Assembly: GCF_002735705.1 (NCBI RefSeq)
Contig: NZ_PDZL01000004.1
Coordinates: forward strand, 1-64,000
DNA: 64,000 nucleotides
Direction of reading: 5' to 3'
Source: Janthinobacterium sp. BJB426
GTDB taxonomy: Bacteria; Pseudomonadota; Gammaproteobacteria; Burkholderiales; Burkholderiaceae_D
The notes under the pieces are model-generated. The model ran no database searches. It saw nothing but the letters and a program-made list of their open reading frames with translations, and was not told where the DNA came from. Numbering within the stretch: position 1 is the first letter of the stretch; the number at the start of each line of letters is the position of its first letter. This document shows positions 35,619 through 44,603 of this stretch, in pieces. The translations under genes were made by a program, and so were the position numbers.

Positions 35619-35646
35619 TTGCACGGCATACACTTTCCCCTATACT
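35619..35646 (+). promoter_or_regulatory. Promoter of the YbhB-type gene
   Basis: -35 TTGCAC (35619-35624), 16-bp spacer and -10 TATACT (35641-35646), 18 bases upstream of the ATG at 35664 with an AAAGGA site between. The rest of the gap 35448-35618 shows nothing else. Confidence 0.7.
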
Positions 35647-35663
35647 TCATCGAAAGGAAAACC

Positions 35664-36209
35664 ATGACCACCTCCCGATTGCTCGCCGTCACGCTGGGTT
35701 TCGCTCTGCACCTGGGCGCCCAGGCCGCCGATTTCACGGTCACCAGCACCGACATCGCCCCTGGCCAGACCCTGGCGCCCGCGCAAGTGTTCCAGGGCTT
35801 CGGCTGCACGGGCGGCAACCTGTCGCCGCAATTGTCGTGGAGCAATGCCCCGGCCGGCACCAACAGCTACGCCATCACCCTGTACGACCCGGACGCACCC
35901 ACGGGCAGCGGCTGGTGGCACTGGAGCGTGTTTAACTTGCCAGTGTCCACCACGTCCTTGCCTGCGGGAACGACGGCGACCACCTTGCCCACAGGCGCCA
36001 TGCAAGGACGCAACGATTACGGCGACAGCGCCTACGGCGGCGCCTGCCCACCACCAGGCGACAAGGCGCACCGCTACCAGATCACGATCTGGGCGCTGAA
36101 AACGGACAAGCTGCCGCTGGACCAGCACGCCAGCGGCGCCATGCTCGGCTACATGCTCAACGCCAACGCGCTGGGCAAGGCACAGCTGACGGGACTGTAT
36201 GGCCGATGA
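35664..36209 (+). CDS. YbhB/YbcL family Raf-kinase-inhibitor-like protein, exported
   Basis: The 181-residue PEBP-fold protein has a signal peptide (about residues 1-22, ending GAQAAD) and the family motifs CTGGNLSPQLSW and DPDAPTGSGWWHW, then GGACPPPGDKAHRY. Bacterial members bind small ligands; the physiological role is unclear. AAAGGA precedes the ATG. The end overlaps the AraC gene by 11 bases, so the two are translationally linked. Confidence 0.9.
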   Translation: MTTSRLLAVTLGFALHLGAQAADFTVTSTDIAPGQTLAPAQVFQGFGCTGGNLSPQLSWSNAPAGTNSYAITLYDPDAPTGSGWWHWSVFNLPVSTTSLPAGTTATTLPTGAMQGRNDYGDSAYGGACPPPGDKAHRYQITIWALKTDKLPLDQHASGAMLGYMLNANALGKAQLTGLYGR

Positions 36210-37020
36210 GATGGACGCGGTGGCCCTGAGCGAGCTGCGCATCGCCCACGGCACCATCGAGGCGCGCCGCGCGCAAACCCTGCGCCGCGTGCCTGTCTTC
36301 CAGAGCGCGCTGTGCCGCGTGCGGCAGGGCACCAAGCTGCTGGAATGGGGCGCTCGCCAGGCGCGCGCCGGCGCGCACGACGTGGTGCTGATGCCGGCGG
36401 GACAGGAACTGGGCGTGGCCAACCTACCCGGCGCGCAAGGCTACCGGGCTGAAGTGCTGAGTTTTTCACCGGCCCTGATCGCCCGTTTCCGCGCGCGCCA
36501 TGGCAGCCTCGTCGATGCCCAGCTGCGCCAGGCGGCCACGGCCAGCCTGTGCGTGCCGCTCGACATGCACGCGGCACTGGCCTGGGACCAGCTGATGGCC
36601 AGCCTGGCGAGTAGCGCACCGCCCGCGCTGCTGGCGCACCAGGCGGAAGGCTTGCTGCTGGCCCTGGCCCTGGGCGGCCATTGCGGCCCCTTGCTGCTGG
36701 ACCGCCGCGATCCACTGGCCGCGCGCGTGCAGCAAGTGCTGTTGCTGAACCCGGCCGCCGACTGGAGCGTGGCCAAGGTGGCTGCCCAGCTGCATGTGGG
36801 CGCGTCCACCCTGCGCCGCCAGCTGGCCCTGGAACAACGCCATTTCCGCACTATCCTGGAAGACGTGCGCCTGGGACTGGCCTTGCAGGAATTGCAATCC
36901 GGCATCTTACCCATCGGCGACATCGCGGCCGCCTGCGGCTACGCCTCGCCCTCGCGCTTCGCGGCCCGTTTCCGCCAGCACTACGGCTTGTCGCCGCGCG
37001 AGCTGCGCGCCACCCTGTAA
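36199..37020 (+). CDS. AraC-family transcriptional regulator
   Basis: The 273-residue protein has an N-terminal cupin-like sensor region and a C-terminal double helix-turn-helix (about residues 170-270; CGYASPSRFAARFRQHYGLSP is the second HTH and signature). It overlaps the YbhB-type gene by 11 bases; an ATG four codons in (36211) is possible. Targets are unknown; the DUF2946/TonB pair downstream is one candidate. Confidence 0.88.
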   Translation: MADEMDAVALSELRIAHGTIEARRAQTLRRVPVFQSALCRVRQGTKLLEWGARQARAGAHDVVLMPAGQELGVANLPGAQGYRAEVLSFSPALIARFRARHGSLVDAQLRQAATASLCVPLDMHAALAWDQLMASLASSAPPALLAHQAEGLLLALALGGHCGPLLLDRRDPLAARVQQVLLLNPAADWSVAKVAAQLHVGASTLRRQLALEQRHFRTILEDVRLGLALQELQSGILPIGDIAAACGYASPSRFAARFRQHYGLSPRELRATL

Positions 37021-37053
37021 GCTCGCTCTAGCGCAAATGAATTGCAACAAGCG

Positions 37054-37083
37054 CTGACAGCGGAGCGATTTTCTTGCTACTAT
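37054..37083 (+). promoter_or_regulatory. Promoter of the DUF2946/TonB-receptor pair
   Basis: -35 CTGACA (37054-37059), 18-bp spacer and -10 TACTAT (37078-37083). The expected transcription start falls at or within a base or two of the ATG at 37090, and no ribosome site precedes that ATG, so the message may be leaderless. Confidence 0.55.
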
Positions 37084-37089
37084 GCGCCC

Positions 37090-37434
37090 ATGTCTTCCCG
37101 CCAGCCCACCCGCAAGCTTGCTCATCACGGTGCCGCCGCCCTCGCGCGCACGCCGTGGCGGCTGTGCGTGGCACTGTTCACTGCGCTGGCCCTCGTGTTC
37201 CTGCTGTCGACGGCCGCCTCGCATCTGCACAAGACGACCCTCGACGCGGAAGAGTGCGCGCTGTGCGCCACCGTCATCGACAAGGTGGCCGATCTCGCCG
37301 TGCCGCCGGCCATCGTCGAGCCGCCCGCCCAGTTACTACCGTACCGCCTGCTGGCCATCGCGCCCGCACCCCTGGCGCCCGTCGCCGCCCTCGTTTTGCC
37401 GCCCGTGCGCGGCCCGCCTGCCGCCTCACTGTAG
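37090..37434 (+). CDS. DUF2946 family protein (probable copper-linked)
   Basis: The 114-residue protein has one N-terminal hydrophobic segment (about residues 20-40), a metal-binding-like SHLHKTT...ECALC motif (His43/His45 and two Cys) and the RGPPAA C-terminal tail seen in DUF2946 proteins. These commonly precede TonB-dependent receptors and are linked to copper. The start lacks a ribosome site. It lies 90 bases before the receptor gene. Confidence 0.75.
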   Translation: MSSRQPTRKLAHHGAAALARTPWRLCVALFTALALVFLLSTAASHLHKTTLDAEECALCATVIDKVADLAVPPAIVEPPAQLLPYRLLAIAPAPLAPVAALVLPPVRGPPAASL

Positions 37435-37524
37435 TTCCCACGCTGTTTTTATCCTTTTCAGGCTGCCCCTTGCCGCATATTGATGCGCGCCGGGCCGCCT
37501 GGCGTTGACACTTTGAGGTTTATC

Positions 37525-39681
37525 ATGCAACACACACCACGCCTGAGCGCGCTGTCGCTCGCCCTTGCCAGCCTGTTCAGTTTTTCCGCCCACGCCGCCG
37601 AGCCTGCCGAAGCCAGTACTGATGCTGCCCCGCAAGACATGCAAAAGGTCGAAGTCACGTCCGCCCATCTGAAAAGCGCACGCATCGAGCTGTCGCCGAA
37701 AGTCGGCACCACCATCTACAGCATCGACAGCCACATGGTCGACATGCTGGGCCAAGGCGACAACACGCCGTTCAATGAAGTGCTGCTGCGCCTGCCGGGC
37801 GTGTCGCAGGATTCGAAGGGTTCCGGCGCCCTGCACGTGCGCGACGACCATGCCAATGTGCAATACCGCATCAATGGCGTGCAATTGCCAGAAAGCATCA
37901 CCGGCTTCGGCCAGTCGATCGACACGCGCCTGATCGACAAGACGGATTTCATGACGGGCGCCTTGCCGGCCCAGTTCGGCCTGCGCACGGCGGGCATCGT
38001 CGATATTGAAACGAAAGAGGGCGGCATGACGCCTGGCGGGCGCATCGGCATCATGATCGGCAGCCACGACCACGTGGAGCCGAGTGCCGAATTTTTCGGC
38101 AGCGTCGGCAAATTCAATTACTACCTGTCCGGCAGCTACCTGGGCAATTCGCTGGGTGTGGAAAACCCGCAAGACACGCGCAGCGCCCTGCACGACAAGA
38201 CGCGCCAGAACAAATCGTTCGGCAGCCTGTCGTATTTCCTTGATGACAACACCCGCCTGGGCGCCATGTTCGGCACGTATAACGGCCGCTTCCAGATCCC
38301 GAACAATCCGGACCAGGCGCCCGCTTTCAGTCTGAATGGCCACAGCGATGCGCAGGCGGGCACGTCCACGTTACCGTCGTCGCTGCTGAATGAAAACCAG
38401 CGCGAAGTGAACCGCTTCCTCGTGCTGTCGCTGCAAAAAAGCCTGGGCGACGTCAATTACCAGGTGTCGGCCTTCCACCAGTATTCGGAACTGCATTTCA
38501 CGCCCGACGCTATCGGCGACCTGATCTACAACGGCGTCGCCTCGGACTCGCGCCGCGCCAACAGCGCTTCCGGCGCCCAATTCGATATCAGCTACAAGCT
38601 GCACCCGGACCACACCGTGCGCGCGGGCCTGGCCTACACGCGCCAGAAGACGACGAGCGACAACGCGGTGGCCGTTTTCCCGAGTATTGACGGGGCGCAA
38701 ACCTCCACCACGCCGATCACGGTGCTGGACAACAGCGGCAAGACGGGCACCCTGGCCAGTGTTTACCTGCAGGATGAATGGCATATCAGCAAGCCTTTGA
38801 CCCTGAACTATGGCGCCCGCTTCGACAAGGTCTCGGCCTACACGAGCGAGCAACAATGGAGCCCGCGCATCAACCTGGCGTACCAGCTGGCACCGGGCAC
38901 GGCCCTCCACGCCGGCTATTCACGCTACTTCACGCCGCCGCCGCAGGAACTGGCGGCGCAAGGCAGCATCGACCTGTACGCGAACACGACGAACGCGCCG
39001 GAAATCGGCCAGTCCGACAACGTCAAGGCCGAGCGCACGCACTACTATGACGTCGGCATCAGCCATCAGGTGAATGCGAAACTGACCGTGACGGCCGATG
39101 TGTACTATAAAAAGATCAACAACCTGCTGGATGAAGGCCAGTTCGGCCAGGCGCTGATCTTGACGCCGTTCAACTATGCGGATGGCTACGCCAAGGGCCT
39201 GGAATTGTCCGCCATCTACAGTGAGAAAAACTGGGGCCTGTTCCTCAACGCCAGCACGCAAAAGGCGCAGGGCCGCAACATCAATTCGGGGCAAGCCCTG
39301 TTTGGCGCCGATGAGTTGAACTACATCAGCAAGAACTATGTCTACCTCGATCATGACCAGAAATACACGCTGTCGGGCGGCGGCCATTATCACTTTGGCG
39401 ATTCGCAAGTAAGCGCTGACTTCCTCTACGGCAGCGGCTTGCGCTTGACACCGGACGGCGGCGCACCGAATTCCGGCCATTTGCCCGGCTACTTCACCGT
39501 CAACACGGCGCTCACGCACACGTGGAAAAACACGCCGGTCGGCAAGGTCGAGGGACGGCTGGCCCTGATCAACCTGTTCGACAAGTCGTACCTGCTGCGC
39601 GACGGTTCCGGCGTGGGCGTGGGGGCACCGCAGTATGGCGCCCGCCGCAGCTTCTATGCAGGCCTCTCAACCAGCTTTTAA
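37525..39681 (+). CDS. TonB-dependent outer-membrane receptor
   Basis: The 718-residue protein has a signal peptide (about residues 1-24, ending SAHA), a TonB-box-like QKVEVTSA, a plug domain (VDMLGQGDNTPFNEVLLRLPGV, about residues 70-180) and a 22-strand-type barrel ending in aromatic Phe (SFYAGLSTSF). The ligand cannot be told from sequence. The DUF2946 neighbour suggests copper or another metal complex. A TTTGAGG site precedes the ATG. Confidence 0.92.
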   Translation: MQHTPRLSALSLALASLFSFSAHAAEPAEASTDAAPQDMQKVEVTSAHLKSARIELSPKVGTTIYSIDSHMVDMLGQGDNTPFNEVLLRLPGVSQDSKGSGALHVRDDHANVQYRINGVQLPESITGFGQSIDTRLIDKTDFMTGALPAQFGLRTAGIVDIETKEGGMTPGGRIGIMIGSHDHVEPSAEFFGSVGKFNYYLSGSYLGNSLGVENPQDTRSALHDKTRQNKSFGSLSYFLDDNTRLGAMFGTYNGRFQIPNNPDQAPAFSLNGHSDAQAGTSTLPSSLLNENQREVNRFLVLSLQKSLGDVNYQVSAFHQYSELHFTPDAIGDLIYNGVASDSRRANSASGAQFDISYKLHPDHTVRAGLAYTRQKTTSDNAVAVFPSIDGAQTSTTPITVLDNSGKTGTLASVYLQDEWHISKPLTLNYGARFDKVSAYTSEQQWSPRINLAYQLAPGTALHAGYSRYFTPPPQELAAQGSIDLYANTTNAPEIGQSDNVKAERTHYYDVGISHQVNAKLTVTADVYYKKINNLLDEGQFGQALILTPFNYADGYAKGLELSAIYSEKNWGLFLNASTQKAQGRNINSGQALFGADELNYISKNYVYLDHDQKYTLSGGGHYHFGDSQVSADFLYGSGLRLTPDGGAPNSGHLPGYFTVNTALTHTWKNTPVGKVEGRLALINLFDKSYLLRDGSGVGVGAPQYGARRSFYAGLSTSF

Positions 39682-39695
39682 CCGTTACGCGCGAA

Positions 39696-39727
39696 GACAG
39701 CGGCAGGGAGCAACGCCTGCCGCTGTC
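39696..39727. terminator. GC-rich hairpin between the TonB receptor and ung
   Basis: Perfect 12-bp stem GACAGCGGCAGG / CCTGCCGCTGTC with an 8-base loop, midway between two convergent genes. There is no T-run on either side. It may still stop or stabilise both transcripts. Confidence 0.6.
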
Positions 39728-39742
39728 GGTTGCCGTCAGGAA

Positions 39743-40411
39743 TCAGCCATCACCCCAGGCGATGGGCGCCTGGCCATGCGCCTGCAGATACGCATTCGCC
39801 TGGCTGAATGGCTTGCTGCTAAAGAAACCTTTACTGGCCGACAAGGGAGACGGGTGCGGCGCCGCCAGCACCAGGTGCTTGCCGGGATCGATCAGGGTGC
39901 GCTTGGCTTGCGCGTAGCCGCCCCACAGGATGAACACGAGGTGTTCTCGCTCGGCGGACAGGTGACCGATGGCGCTGTCCGTCAATTTCTCCCATCCCTT
40001 GGCCGCGTGCGAACCGGCCGCCCCGGCGCGCACCGTCAGCACGCTGTTGAGCAGGAACACGCCTTGCCCGGCCCAATCGGACAAATCCGTGCGCGTGCGC
40101 TCGATACCCACGTCGCTGCGTAATTCCTTGAAGATGTTCTGCAGGCTAGGCTGCGGTGGCGTGCCTTCGGGAATCGAAAAGCACAGCCCCATGGCCGCAC
40201 CGGGCGTGTGATACGGGTCTTGCCCCAGGATCACGACTTTGACCTGCCCGAACGGCGTCAGGTCGAATGCCCGGAAAATGAGTTTACCGGGAGGACAACA
40301 CGGTCCCGCCGCATACTCTTGCTTCACGAAGGCGGCCAGGCGTTCCCAGTAGGGCTGGGCAAACTCGCCCTCCAGCCGCGCCTTCCACGATGCGTCGATG
40401 CGTACGTCCAT
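39743..40411 (-). CDS. ung: Uracil-DNA glycosylase (family 1)
   Basis: Removes uracil from DNA in base-excision repair. The 222-residue protein has the water-activating motif GQDPYH (Asp65, His68) and the minor-groove loop HPSPLS, both family-1 hallmarks. The start at 40411 is fixed by GGAGGA five bases upstream; an in-frame ATG at 40429 has none. Confidence 0.96.
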   Translation of the reverse strand: MDVRIDASWKARLEGEFAQPYWERLAAFVKQEYAAGPCCPPGKLIFRAFDLTPFGQVKVVILGQDPYHTPGAAMGLCFSIPEGTPPQPSLQNIFKELRSDVGIERTRTDLSDWAGQGVFLLNSVLTVRAGAAGSHAAKGWEKLTDSAIGHLSAEREHLVFILWGGYAQAKRTLIDPGKHLVLAAPHPSPLSASKGFFSSKPFSQANAYLQAHGQAPIAWGDG

Positions 40412-40501
40412 GGCTCCTCCGTCAATCATGTTTTTAAAGCATCATCGATCAGTATAGCGGCGTCACGTCCGGTACCGCGTTACGGTACGGCTAGGCAAAA
40501 T

Positions 40502-40807
40502 TTATTTATCGTCGTAGTGATAACGGCACGCGGCCACATAGATGCAGCCCGCGTCGGGCAGGTACACGAGTCGGTGCTGGCGGTCGATGCGGCGCGACCA
40601 GAAACCCGTCAGATCGCCTTTCAGCGGTTCCGGCTTGCCCGTGCCCTTGAAGGGGTCGGCCAGGCATTCATCGAGCAAGTCATTGATTTTTTGCAGGATT
40701 TTCAGATCGCTCTCTTGCCAGAACAGATAATCTTCCCAGGCATGATCGGTCCAGGCCAGCACGGCGCTGCGCGCCTGCTGCTTGTTCTCAGTCTTCCTGT
40801 TTTTCAT
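40502..40807 (-). CDS. yoeB: YoeB-family toxin (Txe/YoeB mRNA interferase)
   Basis: Ribosome-dependent mRNA interferase of type II toxin-antitoxin systems. Strongly conserved with E. coli YoeB: WEDYLFWQ, GKPEPLKGDLTGFWSRRI, CRYHY. The catalytic residues Glu60, Arg79, His97 and Tyr98 match E. coli Glu46, Arg65, His83 and Tyr84 with a constant offset of 14. The frame from ATG 40807 therefore has about 14 extra basic residues, overlapping the antitoxin end by 20 bases. A GTG at 40762 would give the usual length. All active-site residues are present, so the toxin should be functional. Confidence 0.93.
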   Translation of the reverse strand: MKNRKTENKQQARSAVLAWTDHAWEDYLFWQESDLKILQKINDLLDECLADPFKGTGKPEPLKGDLTGFWSRRIDRQHRLVYLPDAGCIYVAACRYHYDDK

Positions 40808-41060
40808 GCTGCGCCAATAATTCTCGTGGCTGCGCCTTGCCCGCCTTGATCTGCGCCACGGACGCCATCAGGCGACTGGCATTCTTGGCCGTGCCCAGCA
40901 AATACAGGGTTTCCTCGATACTGTTGTAGTCCGACAAGGACAGCATCACCACGTGCTCGCCATTCACGCGCGTGATCACCGTGGGGGTATGGTCATTGCA
41001 GACGTCGTCCATCACGCTTTTCAGGCCCGCGCGCGCCTCGCTGAAAGTCAGGATATTCAT
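40788..41060 (-). CDS. yefM: YefM-family antitoxin (Phd/YefM)
   Basis: The 90-residue antitoxin has the N-terminal DNA-binding fold (MNILTFSEARAGLKSVMDDV) and the C-terminal toxin-clamping region (EETLYLLGTAKNASRLM). It should neutralise YoeB and repress its own promoter. The start at 41060 matches the family N-terminus; the upstream frame to 41120 runs through the promoter and operator. First gene of the pair. Confidence 0.93.
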   Translation of the reverse strand: MNILTFSEARAGLKSVMDDVCNDHTPTVITRVNGEHVVMLSLSDYNSIEETLYLLGTAKNASRLMASVAQIKAGKAQPRELLAQHEKQED

Positions 41061-41096
41061 GCCGTGCCACCGCTCCCTTGAAAGTACATGCCAATA

Positions 41097-41125
41097 ATTG
41101 TACAGGATGTTGTACATCACCTCAA
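41097..41125 (-). promoter_or_regulatory. yefM-yoeB promoter with paired TGTACA operators
   Basis: Minus-strand -35 TTGAGG (41125-41120), 17-bp spacer and -10 TACAAT (41102-41097). Two palindromic TGTACA hexamers (41099-41104 and 41111-41116), 12 bases apart, cover the -10 and spacer; a partial AGTACA lies at 41083-41088. E. coli YefM-YoeB binds TGTACA-core palindromes in the same place, so conditional autorepression is expected. Confidence 0.85.
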
Positions 41126-41133
41126 TTAGACAA

Positions 41134-41165
41134 AAAAAACCGCCCGGCTAAAGCGGACGGTTTTT
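41134..41165 (-). terminator. lipA terminator
   Basis: Minus-strand hairpin AAAAACCGTCCG / CGGGCGGTTTTT (one mismatch) with a 7-base loop, followed by a run of eight T, 17 bases after the lipA stop. It insulates lipBA from the toxin-antitoxin promoter next door. Confidence 0.88.
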
Positions 41166-41181
41166 GATACAACTCAAGTGC

Positions 41182-42198
41182 TTAGAAATTCAGCGCCGAT
41201 TCCACGCCGGCGCTGTGCGCCTGTTCATCCGCGTGGTACGAGCTGCGCACCATGGCGCCCACGGCGGCGTGGGTGAAGCCCATTTTGTACGCTTCTTCCT
41301 CGAACATTTTAAATACGTCCGGGTGCACGTAACGGCGCACGGGCAGGTGGCTGTTCGATGGCGCCAGGTATTGGCCGATGGTCAGCATGTCGATGTCGTG
41401 CTCGCGCATGTCGCGCATCACTTGCAGGATTTCCTCGTCCGTCTCGCCCAGGCCCACCATGATGCCGGACTTGGTCTTCACGTCCGGGTACATGGCCTTG
41501 AAATCTTTCAGCAGTTTCAGCGAGTGCATGTAGTCGGAGCCGGGACGGGCTTCCTTGTACAGGCGCGGCGCCGTTTCCAGGTTGTGGTTCATGACGTCAG
41601 GCAAGCCATCCTTGAACAGGTTCAGGGCTTTTTCCAGGCGGCCACGGAAGTCGGGCACCAGCACTTCGATGCGGGTGTTCGGCGACAGGGCGCGCGTTTG
41701 CTGGATGCACTCGACGAAATGGCCGGCGCCGCCGTCGCGCAAGTCATCGCGGTCGACGGAGGTGATGACGACGTAGTTCAAACGCAGCTTGGCGATGGTT
41801 TTCGACAAGTTGGCCGGCTCTTCCTTGTCCAGCGGATCAGGACGGCCATGGCCGACGTCGCAGAACGGGCAGCGGCGCGTGCACTTGTCACCCATGATCA
41901 TGAAGGTGGCCGTGCCCTTGCCGAAGCATTCGCCGATGTTCGGGCAGCTGGCTTCCTCGCACACGGTCACGAGCTTGTTTTCGCGCAGGATGTCCTTGAT
42001 TTCATAGAAACGGGTCGAAGCCGAGGCGGCCTTGACGCGGATCCAGTCCGGCTTTTTCAGGCGCTCGACTTGCTCGATCGGAATGATCTTGATCGGAATG
42101 CGCGAGGTCTTGCTGGCGCCTTTTTGCTTTTCGCTCGGGTTGTACGCTGGAGCGGCAGTAGCGGCGGGGGCGGTGCTGGAAATGGTCTCAGAAGTCAT
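41182..42198 (-). CDS. lipA: Lipoyl synthase
   Basis: Radical-SAM enzyme inserting two sulfurs into octanoyl groups on lipoyl domains. The 338-residue protein has the auxiliary cluster [12 protein letters not shown] (CX4CX5C), the radical-SAM motif CTRRCPFC (CX3CX2C) and the C-terminal RSSYHA serine ligand. The start at 42198 is chosen on homology; an in-frame ATG at 42243 overlaps lipB. Cotranscribed downstream of lipB. Confidence 0.96.
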   Translation of the reverse strand: MTSETISSTAPAATAAPAYNPSEKQKGASKTSRIPIKIIPIEQVERLKKPDWIRVKAASASTRFYEIKDILRENKLVTVCEEASCPNIGECFGKGTATFMIMGDKCTRRCPFCDVGHGRPDPLDKEEPANLSKTIAKLRLNYVVITSVDRDDLRDGGAGHFVECIQQTRALSPNTRIEVLVPDFRGRLEKALNLFKDGLPDVMNHNLETAPRLYKEARPGSDYMHSLKLLKDFKAMYPDVKTKSGIMVGLGETDEEILQVMRDMREHDIDMLTIGQYLAPSNSHLPVRRYVHPDVFKMFEEEAYKMGFTHAAVGAMVRSSYHADEQAHSAGVESALNF

Positions 42199-42235
42199 GG
42201 CTGCAAGCCCTTGACGGGCATGTTGGTTTGTTTGC

Positions 42236-42940
42236 TCAGGCATCCGCTGCCTGAGGCGCGCCTGCGGCGCTGTTTACTTCGCTTACATCGAGTAATACGG
42301 TCAATTCCTGGGCCAGGGCCCGCTGCACTTCTGCCAGCGGCGCCGAAACGCCCATGCTGCGCATGTCCACCGTCTTCAGACCGGAATAGCCGCAAGGGTT
42401 AATCCAGGAAAACGGGGCCAGGTCCATCGCCACGTTGAGCGACACGCCATGGTAGGTGCAGCCGTTGCCGCGCACTTTCAAGCCCAGCGCGGCGATCTTC
42501 GCACCCTTGCTTGGTCCGCCGGCAATATAGATGCCAGGCGCGCCATCGATGCGCTCGCCAGCGAGATTATACGCCGCCAGCACGTTGATGATGGCTTGCT
42601 CGATTTTATGCACGAACTGGCGCGCATACAGCTTGCCGCCCGGCTTGTTGCGGCGCAAGTCCATCAGCAGGTAAATCACCACCTGGCCGGGACCGTGGAA
42701 CGTCACTTCGCCGCCCCGGTCCGTCTGCACCACGGGCACGTTCTCGGCGCCGGCCAGCAAATGGCCGCGGTCGGCCGCCAGGCCCAGCGTGAACACGGGC
42801 GGATGCTCGACGATCCACAGTTCGTCGCGCGTGTCCGTCGTGCGCGCGTCGGTAAAGGCGCGCATGGCGGCAAAGGTCGGCTCGTAATCGACGCGGCCCA
42901 GCTCGCGGATCAGCGCCGTTTCGGTGCGGGTGGTGGTCAT
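42236..42940 (-). CDS. lipB: Octanoyltransferase (lipoyl(octanoyl) transferase)
   Basis: Moves octanoyl from ACP to lipoyl domains. The 234-residue protein shows [38 protein letters not shown] (catalytic Lys and Cys) and [15 protein letters not shown] -10 (43000-42995, minus strand) lies 55 bases upstream, so lipBA seems to have its own promoter now that ybeD is separated by the MocR/MFS pair. Confidence 0.96.
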   Translation of the reverse strand: MTTTRTETALIRELGRVDYEPTFAAMRAFTDARTTDTRDELWIVEHPPVFTLGLAADRGHLLAGAENVPVVQTDRGGEVTFHGPGQVVIYLLMDLRRNKPGGKLYARQFVHKIEQAIINVLAAYNLAGERIDGAPGIYIAGGPSKGAKIAALGLKVRGNGCTYHGVSLNVAMDLAPFSWINPCGYSGLKTVDMRSMGVSAPLAEVQRALAQELTVLLDVSEVNSAAGAPQAADA

Positions 42941-43015
42941 GACAGATTCTGTAATCAGCTGCCGGCGCCCTGGGGACGCTGCGGCGAAGCCGTGATTATA
43001 AGCCAGGCCGCCATT

Positions 43016-44488
43016 TCATTCCGGGCCGGACTCTGGCAACCACAGCAATCTGCCCAATTTTTGTGCAGCATGGCGTATCTGGGCCCCATTCAGGGCCGTA
43101 TAGCCGAGCAGCACGGCCGGCGCCAATTTTGCGCTGTGACAAAAATCGCCGAGCGGCTGCAGCGCCAGCCCCTCTTGCGCGGCGCGCGCGCAAAATGCCC
43201 GCTCGTCGCTGTCCGGCGGCAGCCACAGCACGCAATGAAAGCCCGCCTGCTGGCCGGAAATGGCGTAGCGGCCGGGCGCGGTCTGCTCGAGGCAGGCCAG
43301 CAGCAGGTCGCGCCGCTCCTTGTAGGCCAGCCGCGCCTGGCGCAAATGGCGCACGAAGGCGCCATCCTCCATCCAGGCGGCCAGCGCCAGTTGCTCCGTC
43401 ACGCCCACGGACCTGCCCGTCAACCGCAGCATGCGCAGCAACGGCGGGCGCAAGGCGGGTGGCAGTACCATGAAACCCACGCGCAGGCCGGCAAACAGCG
43501 TCTTGTTGAAACTGCCACAGTAAATCACGCGCTGGTACTGGTCCAGCGCCTTCAGGGCCGCCAGCGGCGCGCTCTGGTAATTGAATTCGCTGTCGTAATC
43601 GTCTTCCACCACCCAGGCGCCGCTGTCATTCGCCCACTCCAATAACGCCAGGCGGCGCGTGACGGACATGGTCACACCCAGCGGCGACTGGTGCGCCGGC
43701 GTCACATACGCGAGGCGGGCATCCGCGTGGGCGGCCAGGGCGGCGCAATCGATGCCCTCGGCATCAACGGCAATGTCGACCGGCACGGCGCCAGCGAGGG
43801 CGAACAGGGCGCGCGCGGCCGGATAGCCGGGTTCTTCCAGGCAGACTTTATCGCCATCGCGCACGATGCTGCGCGCCAGCAAGTCGATTGCGTGGCGGAT
43901 GCCGGTCGTGACGACGATGTCTTGCGGGTCGCAGCGGATGCCGCGGTACTTGGCGAGGAAATCGGCGATCTGCTGACGCAGCTGGGGCAGGCCGGCCGGA
44001 TCGGCGCTGCACAGCTGCTCCGGCGTGGCGGCGGCCAGCGCCCGCGTGGCGCACTTGGACCAGGCCGCCATGGGAAACAGGCTGGCGTCGGCGCGCCGCG
44101 CAACAAACGGCAAGCCGTCGCGCACGCCCGTATCGGACACGGGAACGGGCTCGGAAAATGGCCCGGCCGGGGTGGCATCTGCCAATCCTGCCATCAAGAA
44201 GCGTTCCGGCACGACGGCGCACACGCGCGTGCCGGAACCGGGCACGCGCGTCACGTAGGCTTCCGCGTGCAGGCGGTCGAACACGGTTTCGATGGTGCCG
44301 CGTGACAACTCCCACCGTTCCGCCAGGGTGCGGCTGGATGGCAAGCGGCTGCCCGCCGGCAGCATCTTCGTCAGGATGGCCGAGCGCAGCGCTTCATACG
44401 CGCCATCCTGCTTGTTGACGCCCTCCTTGTCGAGCCAGCTGGTGGGACGAGGCAAGTCCAGGGCGTGCGGTGATTTTCCTCGCGGCAT
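43016..44488 (-). CDS. MocR/PdxR-type GntR regulator with aminotransferase domain
   Basis: The 490-residue fusion has an N-terminal GntR winged helix (about residues 25-95; LPSSRTLAERWELSRGTIE) and a fold-type I aminotransferase-like domain (about 130-485) with PLP-lysine region YCGSFNKTLFAGLRVGFM. MocR proteins use PLP or PLP-amino acid adducts as effectors. The start at 44488 is where homology begins. It is divergent from the MFS gene and probably controls it. Confidence 0.92.
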   Translation of the reverse strand: MPRGKSPHALDLPRPTSWLDKEGVNKQDGAYEALRSAILTKMLPAGSRLPSSRTLAERWELSRGTIETVFDRLHAEAYVTRVPGSGTRVCAVVPERFLMAGLADATPAGPFSEPVPVSDTGVRDGLPFVARRADASLFPMAAWSKCATRALAAATPEQLCSADPAGLPQLRQQIADFLAKYRGIRCDPQDIVVTTGIRHAIDLLARSIVRDGDKVCLEEPGYPAARALFALAGAVPVDIAVDAEGIDCAALAAHADARLAYVTPAHQSPLGVTMSVTRRLALLEWANDSGAWVVEDDYDSEFNYQSAPLAALKALDQYQRVIYCGSFNKTLFAGLRVGFMVLPPALRPPLLRMLRLTGRSVGVTEQLALAAWMEDGAFVRHLRQARLAYKERRDLLLACLEQTAPGRYAISGQQAGFHCVLWLPPDSDERAFCARAAQEGLALQPLGDFCHSAKLAPAVLLGYTALNGAQIRHAAQKLGRLLWLPESGPE

Positions 44489-44495
44489 AATAATC

Positions 44496-44510
44496 GTCCA
44501 AGTGGTCCAA
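44496..44510. promoter_or_regulatory. Direct repeat in the MocR/MFS divergent gap
   Basis: GTCCAA occurs twice (44496-44501, 44505-44510) next to the MocR start in the 115-base divergent gap. MocR regulators commonly bind direct repeats, so this is a candidate operator. No strong sigma-70 boxes stand out. Confidence 0.35.
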
Positions 44511-44603
44511 TGAATTTTCTGATGACTGGCACTTCGCATTACACCACAAACATCCTACTCTCACCGTTCTGGTGCGTCTGCCATTTCTTGCATATCGAAA
44601 AAC

